DNA from: Opitutaceae bacterium
Lineage (GTDB): Bacteria; Verrucomicrobiota; Verrucomicrobiia; Opitutales; Opitutaceae
Assembly: GCA_031254955.1 (NCBI GenBank)
Contig: JAIRTK010000003.1
Coordinates: 1-8,843 of the forward strand
DNA: 8,843 bases
Direction of reading: 5' to 3'
Shown one piece after another: positions 1-4,938 of this stretch (the stretch's first letter is position 1; every line of letters begins with the position of its first letter). The notes under the pieces are model-generated. The model was given only the letters and a program-made list of their open reading frames with translations, ran no database searches and was not told where the DNA came from. The translations under genes and the position numbers were made by a program.

Positions 1-21
1 CTCCGTGCCGTCCGATTTTAT

Positions 22-62
22 CCGTGACAGACGACACGATTCCCCCGTGACGAACGACACGA
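22..62. repeat. Short imperfect direct repeat (18 bp, two copies)
   Basis: Positions 22-39 and 45-62 are two copies of an 18-base word related to CCGTGACRRACGACACGA, offset by 23 bases and differing at two adjacent positions. The element may continue to the left of the window. No function is evident. Confidence 0.4.
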
Positions 63-172
63 AGGCCATCCCTTCCAAAGGTCTCAATCTCATTCGGAAG
101 AGGTATTAAAAACTCCACACCCTCACGGCTCTGTGAGTAGTTTCCAGTTCGTTTTCAATCCCCATGAATCTC

Positions 173-335
173 ATACCCATTCCCAGTGAACAGGACCCTT
201 TAGAAGCAGAGCCATGTAGGGGCTTCGCTTGCGAAGCCCGTTGCTGGAGCACGGCCTTTGCAGGAGCACGGTTATCAAGCCGGGCGTCGCAAGCGACGCC
301 CCTACAAAAGGGTGATTTTCATTGGGAATGGGTTT
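173..335. repeat. Composite palindromic repeat element 1
   Basis: The outer arms are ATACCCATTCCC (173-184) and GGGAATGGGTTT (324-335), an inverted match in 11 of 12 positions. Nested inside is a second inverted repeat of 24 bp (216-239 and 282-305) with two mismatches. Each inner arm is itself close to a palindrome of the type GGGCTTCGCAAGCGAAGCCC. The 42-base centre has no frame of interest. The build resembles a non-autonomous miniature element or a REP/BIME-type repeat. No transposase for it is present here. Confidence 0.6.
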
Positions 336-365
336 AATACTATTTCCGAATTAAATTCACATTTT

Positions 366-526
366 ATACCCTTTCCCGACGAGATTGTGTCTTTAGGACA
401 GGGCGGTCTCGGCGAGACCGCCGCCGTTTGCCGAGGAATGCTGTGGCGGTTGTCTGGCTTCTCGCTTTGCTCGGAACGGCGAAACCGTCCTGCCCGCTAC
501 AAGCTCTTTCTCATTGGGAAAGGTAT
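366..526. repeat. Composite palindromic repeat element 2
   Basis: The outer arms are ATACCCTTTCCC (366-377) and GGGAAAGGTAT (516-526), which match as inverted repeats with one gap. The ends resemble those of the element at 173-335. The interior holds a perfect 9-bp hairpin with a 3-base loop (402-422, GGCGGTCTC/GAGACCGCC). Further right lies a partly complementary GC-rich arm around 471-500. Overall length is close to the first element, which supports one repeat family. Confidence 0.55.
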
Positions 527-625
527 GACACGGATGATCCGCCGGGGCGCGTGGCAAGGGCGTCCCCGCTCATATGTTTGTGTGGCACGGACGGCTTGGG
601 CATTTTTCGTTTATTCTGTCGCATT

Positions 626-818
626 ATACCATTTTCCAGCCATTTTCACCCTTTACACCAATCCTTTTAACTACGGATTGCACGGATAAAACGGATTATA
701 CGGATGTTTAATTCATTGAAAAACAAAGAGTTTATCTATGTTATCCGTTAAAATCCGTGCAATTCATGGTCGGTTTGGAGGGTGTTTCTCAAGAAGGTTT
801 TTAATTAAGAAATGGTAT
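626..818. repeat. Composite palindromic repeat element 3
   Basis: The outer arms ATACCATTTTCC (626-637) and GAAATGGTAT (809-818) pair over about 9 of 10 bases and resemble the ends of the two elements to the left. The interior has its own inverted repeat, 675-696 against 743-765, built on the word TGCACGGAT with a few differences. The payload sequence differs from the two other elements, so the shared part is the ends. Confidence 0.5.
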
Positions 819-839
819 TAAAGATGGCGCGGCAGCGCC

Positions 840-944
840 GGTAGGGAGGCCTCTCCGAGACCTCCGACGGACGGGCCTGACTGTTTGAGTTTTCATGGGG
901 AAATCGAAGCGTTCTCACGGAGGCCTCAGAAAGGCCTCCCTACC
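840..944. repeat. 27-bp imperfect inverted repeat
   Basis: Positions 840-866 and 918-944 are inverted copies matching at 24 of 27 positions, starting with GGTAGGGAGGCCT. Between them is a 51-base spacer. Both arms contain the AGGCCT core and can form small hairpins by themselves. The element lies just downstream of the stop codon of the minus-strand lipoprotein gene (1003), so it could help end that transcript, but it has no U-tract. Confidence 0.6.
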
Positions 945-1002
945 CTAAAGTTTGAATCTGATAGGGCGCATTACAAGGGACTGGCCTTTCTGCCACCAGC
1001 TA

Positions 1003-1338
1003 TCAGTGGCCTTTGGTAGACGAGTTTTTTGGAAACCAAGTTCCACTGAAACTAGATCCAACAAAGTCGCCCTTCTGCGCTTCTGGAAAAACCAAGGCAC
1101 TGCCTTTGATCTCGCCTTTGGCTCCTCCAAATATGGGATTCATCATGATAACCATGCCTCCTTCAACGGTATATGATCCGGCATCACCATTGTTAAACAA
1201 GAATTGACCATCATCAGTAAGGGTAAGCGTAGAAGTGGAACCTTGCAGCATGCAAGTTCCACTTAAACCTTGTTTCTTTGCGCAGCCTGCGAAAAGCACG
1301 ACAACACTAATGGCAATGATATATATCACTCTCTTCAT
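1003..1338 (-). CDS. Small predicted lipoprotein, beta-rich, unknown function
   Basis: The 111-residue product starts with a lysine/arginine n-region and a hydrophobic core (residues 4-17), followed by Leu-Phe-Ala-Gly-Cys with Cys19 as the likely lipidated residue. This is a type II signal peptide, so the protein should be anchored in the cytoplasmic or outer membrane facing the periplasm. Phe at position -3 is less usual than Leu or Val. The mature part is rich in Gly, Ser and Thr and alternates like short beta strands. Two similar words, LSGTC near the start and FSGTW near the end, suggest a small beta-barrel or sandwich domain. I do not recognise a named family. The codons are visibly more AT-rich than those of hemE, glyA or menB, which hints at acquisition. 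No clear Shine-Dalgarno sequence precedes the ATG. It lies 74 bases downstream of the toxin gene on the same strand. Confidence 0.7.
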   Translation of the reverse strand: MKRVIYIIAISVVVLFAGCAKKQGLSGTCMLQGSTSTLTLTDDGQFLFNNGDAGSYTVEGGMVIMMNPIFGGAKGEIKGSALVFPEAQKGDFVGSSFSGTWFPKNSSTKGH

Positions 1339-1412
1339 AGCAATTATGTTATGGAATGCTTATTTTCCACCACATGAGCCATTGCAAGTTTTTCCAGTCA
1401 TCATTGGAGAAG

Positions 1413-1766
1413 TCAAATTGGCAGGCGGAATGTGGCGATGATTTTGCGTCCGATCTGGCGGCGGCGTTCATGCGCCACGCACCCCATGTGAGTGCTGATT
1501 CGGGAGCGGTCGATCGTGTAAATATAGAAGCAATCAAAATTCGTGGGATGCTCCAGCCCGTCCGCTCCGTCCAGGGTGACATCGAACAAACCCGCGCCGC
1601 CAGCCGGGCGGCGCGTCGTGCCATAGAGCACGTTCAGCTTTGCCTTGTGCGGATTGGCGCACAATTCATCGGGCGAGATAATGACGGCGGGATGCTCGTC
1701 ACGGTCGTGCGGGTTGATGCGGACCTTGACGACATCCCATTGCGCGGGGGCTTTGCTTGTACTCAT
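1413..1766 (-). CDS. Type II toxin, PemK/MazF-like endoribonuclease
   Basis: The 117-residue product is the expected size for the PemK/MazF family. Known members are ribosome-independent or ribosome-associated endoribonucleases that cut mRNA and stop growth. Visible family features are the first-strand motif WDVVKVR (10-16), the second-strand motif HPAVIISPDE (25-34), a middle strand NVLYGTT (45-51) and the late motif DGLEHPTNFDC (69-79) followed by TIDRSRI (84-90). The last two correspond to the MazF stretch in which a DGL...P segment precedes the DRSRL-like strand. Its ATG overlaps the antitoxin stop codon (ATGA), so the two genes are co-transcribed and probably translationally coupled, antitoxin first. 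The sequence downstream of its stop is more AT-rich, so the C-terminus may have been reshaped at a junction. The family call is from motifs only; the subfamily and target sequence cannot be read. Confidence 0.82.
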   Translation of the reverse strand: MSTSKAPAQWDVVKVRINPHDRDEHPAVIISPDELCANPHKAKLNVLYGTTRRPAGGAGLFDVTLDGADGLEHPTNFDCFYIYTIDRSRISTHMGCVAHERRRQIGRKIIATFRLPI

Positions 1767-2014
1767 GAAAAATCAGGGGCGTCATCCTCCCCGGCAAGAG
1801 CGTCCATCATTTCGCATTCGCGTTGCGTGAGCTTGATCGCTCCGGGGGGTAGATACTCAATCGACTCGATTTTTTTCGGGCGGACGGCGGGGCGCAGGAA
1901 GATGCCGCCGTCGCGCTCCTCGGCTTCGAGCTTGGCGCGGGGACGCAGGCGCAGGCTGCGGCGCAGGGCGGCGGGGAGGACGATCTGACCCTTGCTGGAG
2001 AGCGTAAGTTGCAC
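1763..2014 (-). CDS. Type II antitoxin, AbrB/MazE-like DNA-binding protein
   Basis: The 83-residue product has a clear AbrB/SpoVT swapped-hairpin domain at residues 2-43, with the diagnostic SSKGQIVLPAALRRSLRL run. In this family it binds operator DNA as a dimer. The C-terminal half (about 46-83) is more acidic towards its end (GEDDAPDF), as expected for the segment that wraps the toxin. The start is GTG at 2014-2012. A purine-rich GGGAAAAGG ending seven bases upstream may serve as the ribosome-binding site. Its stop overlaps the toxin start by 4 bases. Such pairs usually repress their own promoter, and the short GTAAG...CTTAC palindrome at the start (2004-2021) could be an operator. This pair probably acts in plasmid-like maintenance or stress response; the sequence does not say which. 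Confidence 0.82.
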   Translation of the reverse strand: MQLTLSSKGQIVLPAALRRSLRLRPRAKLEAEERDGGIFLRPAVRPKKIESIEYLPPGAIKLTQRECEMMDALAGEDDAPDFS

Positions 2015-2048
2015 GTCTTACCTTTTCCCACACGCCCTGTTTTGTCAA
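2004..2048 (-). promoter_or_regulatory. Candidate promoter and operator of the toxin-antitoxin pair
   Basis: On the minus strand a perfect TTGACA box lies at 2048-2043, 28 bases upstream of the GTG start. No convincing -10 box is seen at the usual spacing, so only the -35 element is supported. A small inverted repeat GTAAG/CTTAC (2004-2008 and 2017-2021) straddles the start codon, where AbrB-type antitoxins often bind. Both points are suggestions from pattern alone. Confidence 0.3.
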
Positions 2049-2154
2049 GAGGCCGCAGTCGGCGCAATGAGAGAGCGGCGCCATGGGAGGACGGGGGGCA
2101 TGATTCCCCCGCCTCCGGTCTCGCCTTTCGCGCCCTGTCCTCCAGCATTCCGGC

Positions 2155-3189
2155 ATGACCTCCCGCGACCGTTTCCTCGCCGCCTGCGCCGGCCAGCCGC
2201 TTGAGCGCCCTCCCCTCTGGATCATGCGCCAGGCCGGTCGCTACCTGCCCGAATACCGCGCCCTCAAGGCCCGCCACTCCTTCCTCGAAATGGTGCGCAC
2301 GCCCGCGCTCGCCGCCGAGGTCACGCTCCAGCCGCTCCACCGTTTCCCCGGCATCGACGCCGCCATCCTCTTCTCCGACATCCTGGTCATTCCCGAGGCG
2401 CTCGGCCAGCCCTACGCCTTCCGCGACACCGGCGGCATCGCGATGGAGCGCCGTCTCGAAACCCGCGCCGACATCGACGCGCTCGCGCCCGCCGAAGCCG
2501 TCCCTGAACGGCTCGCCTACGTCGCCGACGCCCTCGCGCTCATCAAACGGGAACTCGCCGGGCGGCGCGCCCTCCTCGGCTTCGGCGGCTCCCCTTGGAC
2601 ACTCGCCGCCTACATGCTCGAAGGCGGCGGCTCCGACGATTTCGCCCGGGCCAAGCTCCTTTTCCGCACCGACCGTCCCGCGTTCGACGCGCTCCTCGGC
2701 AGGCTCACCGCCGCGCTCATCGCTTATTTCAAGATGCAGATCGCCGCCGGGGCCGACGCCCTCCAGATTTTCGACTCCTGGGGCGGCGTCATCGCCGGCC
2801 CCGACTACGAGGCGGTATCCTTGAACTGGATACGCGAGATCATCGCCGCGCTGCCGCCGGATTTTCCGGTGATCCTCTACGCGAAAAACACCGCGCCGCA
2901 CCACGCCGCCCAAGCCTTCTGCGGCGCGCGCGTGCTCAGCATCGACTGGACTTCCGATCTCTCCATCGTCCGCCGCGCCCTCCCCGCGGGCGTCGCCCTC
3001 CAGGGCAATCTCGATCCCTCCGTCCTGCAAACCACGCCCGCGATCACGCGCCGCGAAACCGCGCGCCTGCTCGAATCGATGCGAGGGCTTCCCGGCGGCC
3101 ACATCTTCAATCTCGGCCACGGCATCACCCCGCAAGCCCGCATCGAATGCGTGGAGGCGCTGGTCGAGACGGTCATCGCGTGGCGCTGA
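2155..3189 (+). CDS. hemE: Uroporphyrinogen decarboxylase
   Basis: The 344-residue protein converts uroporphyrinogen III to coproporphyrinogen III by four decarboxylations in the cytoplasm, a step of haem synthesis. Length matches the bacterial family. Signature 1 is at residues 20-30 (PLWIMRQAGRY), with the two substrate-binding arginines at 25 and 29. The catalytic aspartate is D75 in FSDIL. Signature 2 is around 142-154 (GFGGSPWTLAAYM) with the conserved tyrosine Y153. Ser208 in DSWGG and His322 in NLGHGI match the remaining active-site residues. Residue equivalences are by recall of the human enzyme. The ATG chosen gives the usual N-terminus (SRDRFLAACAGQPLERPP). No clear Shine-Dalgarno sequence precedes it. 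The gene is divergent from the toxin-antitoxin pair across a 140-base gap and seems to be transcribed alone; no other haem gene is next to it. Confidence 0.97.
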   Translation: MTSRDRFLAACAGQPLERPPLWIMRQAGRYLPEYRALKARHSFLEMVRTPALAAEVTLQPLHRFPGIDAAILFSDILVIPEALGQPYAFRDTGGIAMERRLETRADIDALAPAEAVPERLAYVADALALIKRELAGRRALLGFGGSPWTLAAYMLEGGGSDDFARAKLLFRTDRPAFDALLGRLTAALIAYFKMQIAAGADALQIFDSWGGVIAGPDYEAVSLNWIREIIAALPPDFPVILYAKNTAPHHAAQAFCGARVLSIDWTSDLSIVRRALPAGVALQGNLDPSVLQTTPAITRRETARLLESMRGLPGGHIFNLGHGITPQARIECVEALVETVIAWR

Positions 3190-3220
3190 ACAAAGAACCT
3201 CGCGGCACACCCAGAGGTAT

Positions 3221-3250
3221 CGGAGCGGCGGCGCCCCCGCCGCCGCTCCG
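3221..3250 (+). terminator. hemE: Strong GC hairpin downstream of hemE
   Basis: A perfect 13-bp stem CGGAGCGGCGGCG / CGCCGCCGCTCCG closes a 4-base CCCC loop, 31 bases after the hemE stop codon. It is well placed to end the hemE transcript, but no T-run follows, so it is not a textbook intrinsic terminator. It could equally be a GC-rich repeat. Confidence 0.4.
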
Positions 3251-3311
3251 CCAAGCCGAAGCAAGCTCCGGTGTATTGGCCCCAAGCGAATAAAAAATCC
3301 CGGCGAGCATT

Positions 3312-3478
3312 GGCTTGAGTGGCACGGGTGGGACGCCCGTGTTTCTCCGGGAAAATACCAACCTCACGGGCGGGATGCCCGCAGCATTTTCGGGAGCGCG
3401 GACATTCCTGTCCGCGATGTCGCGGGCTGGAAAGCCCGCGCTCCTGTTCACAGGCAACCTGCCCGTGCCACTCAAGCC
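3312..3478. repeat. Nested palindromic repeat element (17-bp perfect ends)
   Basis: The ends are a perfect 17-bp inverted repeat, GGCTTGAGTGGCACGGG (3312-3328) and its complement at 3462-3478. Inside are several small hairpins in a row: CGGG...CCCG around 3325-3339 and again near 3369-3382, GCGGACA...TGTCCGC near 3399-3415, and GCGGGCT...AGCCCGC near 3422-3439. This organisation of outer ends with a series of inner hairpins is typical of a dispersed non-coding repeat. No transposase lies nearby. Confidence 0.65.
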
Positions 3479-3501
3479 GGCAGTTTCGCGGCAACAACAA
3501 C

Positions 3502-3645
3502 AAATCCCAAAACAACCAATCCCAAATCCTAAAAAAATCACCATTGCCAAAATTCCAAAGGGGGCGGCACGCGCCCAAAACCACTGCCTTGGTATTTTGT
3601 TTTTTGTGACTTTTTTGGGATTTGGGATTGGTTGTTTCGGGATTT
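3502..3645. repeat. 144-bp long imperfect palindrome
   Basis: Positions 3502-3530 and 3617-3645 are inverted copies matching at 27 of 29 positions; the word CAACCAATCCCAAATCC is shared exactly. Pairing continues inward with interruptions, since CCATTGCCAAAATTCC (about 3540) resembles the complement of ACTGCCTTGGTATTTTG (about 3585). The whole could fold into one long hairpin in RNA or a cruciform in DNA. It sits between two converging genes and might act as a bidirectional transcription barrier. It looks like a miniature inverted-repeat element; no coding content is seen. Confidence 0.65.
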
Positions 3646-3646
3646 G

Positions 3647-3663
3647 CCGCGCCAGCGGCGCGG
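3647..3663 (-). terminator. rpsI: Small GC hairpin downstream of rpsI
   Basis: CCGCGCC and GGCGCGG form a perfect 7-bp stem around a 3-base loop, 17 bases past the rpsI stop on the minus strand. No T-run follows on that strand, so terminator function is only suggested by position. Confidence 0.3.
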
Positions 3664-3680
3664 GTGCGGTCCCGGCCTCG

Positions 3681-4079
3681 TCAGCGCTTCGAGAACTGGT
3701 AGCGCTTGCGGGCGCCGGGCTGGCCGGGTTTCTTGCGCTCTTTCTCGCGCGGGTCGCGCTTGAGGTGGCCGGCTTTCTTGAGCGCGGGGCGGAGTTCCGG
3801 GTTCATCTTCTGGAGCGCGCGGGCGATGCCGTGCGCGACCGCGCCGGCCTGGCCGGAGACGCCGCCGCCGTCAACGGCGGCCACGATGTCGATCTTGTCG
3901 CGCAGTTCGACGGTGAGCAGGGGCGCGTAGGCCTGCTTGGCAAAATTCTCGTGCGAAAAATAGCTTTCGATGTCGCGGTCGTTGACGACGAGCTTGCCGG
4001 TGCCTTCGAAAAGGCGGACGCGGGCGGTGGAGGTCTTGCGGCGGCCGGTGCCGAGGTGGATGGCTTGTTCAGCGCTCAT
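3681..4079 (-). CDS. rpsI: 30S ribosomal protein S9
   Basis: The 132-residue protein is S9 (uS9), part of the 30S head, whose C-terminal tail reaches the P-site tRNA. It shows the usual features: LGTGRRKTSTARVRLFEGTG near the N-terminus (residues 8-27), ESYF (38-41), the central DIVAAVDGGGVSGQAGAVAHGIARAL run in two parts (63-88), and the highly basic C-terminal tail ending KRYQFSKR, which matches the universally conserved end of S9. Length is normal. The ATG lies 12 bases downstream of the rplM stop on the same strand, the common L13-S9 operon order. No strong Shine-Dalgarno sequence is seen, which fits translational coupling to rplM. Confidence 0.98.
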   Translation of the reverse strand: MSAEQAIHLGTGRRKTSTARVRLFEGTGKLVVNDRDIESYFSHENFAKQAYAPLLTVELRDKIDIVAAVDGGGVSGQAGAVAHGIARALQKMNPELRPALKKAGHLKRDPREKERKKPGQPGARKRYQFSKR

Positions 4080-4091
4080 GGTCGGTTGAAA

Positions 4092-4520
4092 TCAGAGGGA
4101 AATTTTGACGGGGTTCTGCGCTTCGTGCGTGTGCTCCGGGCCTTTGAAGACGCGAAGCTTGGCGAGCATCGTGGTCGCGATGCGGTTTTTCGGGAGCATG
4201 CCCTTGACCGCGTGCCTGATGATGAATTCCGGGTTGCGTTCGCGCATCTGCTCGAAGGAACGGTAGCTCTCGCCGCCGACGTAGCCGGAGAAGAACATGT
4301 ATTGGTTTTTCTCCTCCTTCCTGCCGGTCATGGCCACTTTTTCGGCGTTGACGACCACAACGTAATCGCCCGTGTCAACGTGCGGCGTGTAGGAAGCCTT
4401 GTTGCGCCCGCGGATGATGTTGGCGATTTTGACGGCGAGACGGCCAAGAACCACCCCTTCGGCATCAATGAGATACCACTTGGGTTGAACGGTCTCTTTT
4501 TTGGCGAGGAACGTTTTCAT
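4092..4520 (-). CDS. rplM: 50S ribosomal protein L13
   Basis: The 142-residue protein is L13 (uL13), an early-assembling 50S protein. Visible family signatures are MKTFLAKKETVQPKWYLIDA at the start, LGRLAVKIA, the strongly conserved YTPHVDTGDYVVVVNAEKV stretch near residues 43-61, and the late AVKGMLPKNRI signature around 104-114. I chose the ATG at 4520 because it gives the normal L13 N-terminus and the usual 142 residues. An upstream ATG at 4592 would add 24 residues foreign to the family. It is the first gene of a two-gene operon with rpsI. No clear Shine-Dalgarno sequence is visible (CCTTTTCCTTTC precedes the ATG). Many bacteria autoregulate this operon, but the sequence alone does not prove it here. 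Confidence 0.98.
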   Translation of the reverse strand: MKTFLAKKETVQPKWYLIDAEGVVLGRLAVKIANIIRGRNKASYTPHVDTGDYVVVVNAEKVAMTGRKEEKNQYMFFSGYVGGESYRSFEQMRERNPEFIIRHAVKGMLPKNRIATTMLAKLRVFKGPEHTHEAQNPVKISL

Positions 4521-4537
4521 GAAAGGAAAAGGGTCAA

Positions 4538-4565
4538 GAGCTAGCGTCTGACTGGGGGCTGTCAA
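4538..4565 (-). promoter_or_regulatory. rplM: Candidate promoter of rplM-rpsI
   Basis: On the minus strand a perfect TTGACA box (4565-4560) is followed after 16 bases by TAGCTC (4543-4538), a weak -10 match. The expected transcript start would leave only a short leader before the ATG at 4520. The -35 box is convincing, the -10 is not. If this promoter is used, the upstream ATG at 4592 cannot be the start of L13. Confidence 0.35.
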
Positions 4566-4651
4566 CTCTTTCTCTCCATCGTTTTCAGTCATCGGGCGCG
4601 ATTCATCGTGAGGTCATGCGTCCGGGCGCTTTTTTCTTTCCTCTTTATCTT

Positions 4652-4778
4652 CTGAGGTTACGCGGCGCGGCGGATTTCGCGGGGGCTGACCTTGCGTCAG
4701 ACCGCGCGCGTGAGGGAGGCCGCACTGGCCATCTGCGGCTTGACGCAAGGTCAGGCGTGGCGCGCCGTGTAATCTCAG
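4652..4778. repeat. Long nested imperfect palindrome upstream of rplM
   Basis: The outer arms CTGAGGTTACGCGGCGCG (4652-4669) and its inverted partner at 4761-4778 match at 16 of 18 positions. Nearer the centre a perfect 14-bp inverted repeat CTGACCTTGCGTCA pairs 4686-4699 with 4741-4754. At the middle GCCGCA/TGCGGC (4719-4724, 4734-4739) adds a small hairpin. The three nested pairs share one axis, so the whole 127 bases can form a single branched hairpin. It could be a dispersed repeat element; a role in transcript ending or as an RNA leader is possible but unproven. Confidence 0.6.
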
Positions 4779-4783
4779 TGATT

Positions 4784-4828
4784 TTTCTCGTTCTCCCCCG
4801 GCGGCATCGTCCGGGGGAGAACGAGAAA
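4784..4828 (-). terminator. glyA: Perfect 18-bp hairpin downstream of glyA
   Basis: TTTCTCGTTCTCCCCCGG (4784-4801) pairs perfectly with 4811-4828 around a 9-base loop. It lies about 110 bases past the glyA stop on the minus strand and may end that transcript. No long U-tract follows the stem on either strand, so this is a structure-based call. The stability of the stem is the main argument. Confidence 0.45.
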
Positions 4829-4885
4829 GAGAACGAGAAACGAGAAAGAGAAAGAGGAAAGAGAATGAGGAACGAGGGGAGAGGG
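4813..4885 (+). repeat. Purine-rich tract with short degenerate repeats
   Basis: Over 73 bases only five pyrimidines occur on the plus strand (4822, 4834, 4841, 4866, 4873). The word ACGAGAAAGAGA occurs at 4821-4832 and again at 4840-4851, with a partial copy between. The left end forms one arm of the 18-bp hairpin. In the glyA transcript this tract is pyrimidine-rich. The repeats could have arisen by slippage; triplex-type DNA structure is possible. Confidence 0.6.
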
Positions 4886-4938
4886 TGTGGCTTTGGCTTG
4901 AAGTGTCCTCTTTCCGTTTTCGTTCTTTTTTGCGTCGC

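Larger units (their letters stand above)
1..1002. other. Gene-free repeat-rich intergenic region
   Basis: No convincing gene was found in this stretch. The open frames on the plus strand (for example at 258-689 and 428-670) run through palindromic repeats, have no recognisable domain and overlap each other. I read them as chance frames. The region holds an imperfect short direct repeat at 22-39 and 45-62, three composite palindromic elements between 173 and 818, and an inverted repeat at 840-944. These are listed separately. Confidence 0.75.
3190..3680. other. Intergenic region between hemE and rpsI, filled with palindromes
   Basis: The two genes converge here. I see no gene. The open frames on both strands translate repeat DNA, for example a plus-strand frame rich in TGGTPVF and GERGHSCP-like words that I associate with spurious calls in repeat-rich Verrucomicrobiota genomes. 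The stretch holds a GC hairpin at 3221-3250, a nested palindromic element at 3312-3478, a long imperfect palindrome at 3502-3645 and a small hairpin at 3647-3663. Confidence 0.7.
4521..4938. other. Intergenic region between glyA and rplM with strong secondary structure
   Basis: No gene is supported in these 418 bases. The stretch holds the candidate rplM promoter (4538-4565), a long imperfect palindrome (4652-4778), a perfect 18-bp hairpin (4784-4828), a purine-rich tract (4813-4885) and a pyrimidine-rich stretch near 4904-4930 that is roughly complementary to part of the purine tract. Confidence 0.7.

Noticed and set aside
258..689. 143-residue plus-strand open frame in the repeat island
   Set aside because: It reads across two composite palindromes, has no domain or ribosome-binding site, and overlaps another chance frame.
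1807..3285. 492-residue minus-strand open frame
   Set aside because: It lies antisense to hemE and across the antitoxin, is rich in Gly, Glu, Ala and Arg as expected for the reverse strand of GC-rich code, and has no domain.
3315..4544. 409-residue plus-strand open frame
   Set aside because: It runs through repeat DNA and then antisense to rpsI and rplM, both certain. It has no recognisable motif.
4092..4592. Longer rplM start at 4592
   Set aside because: The extra 24 residues do not belong to L13, and a good -35 box lies inside them. The ATG at 4520 gives the normal 142-residue protein.
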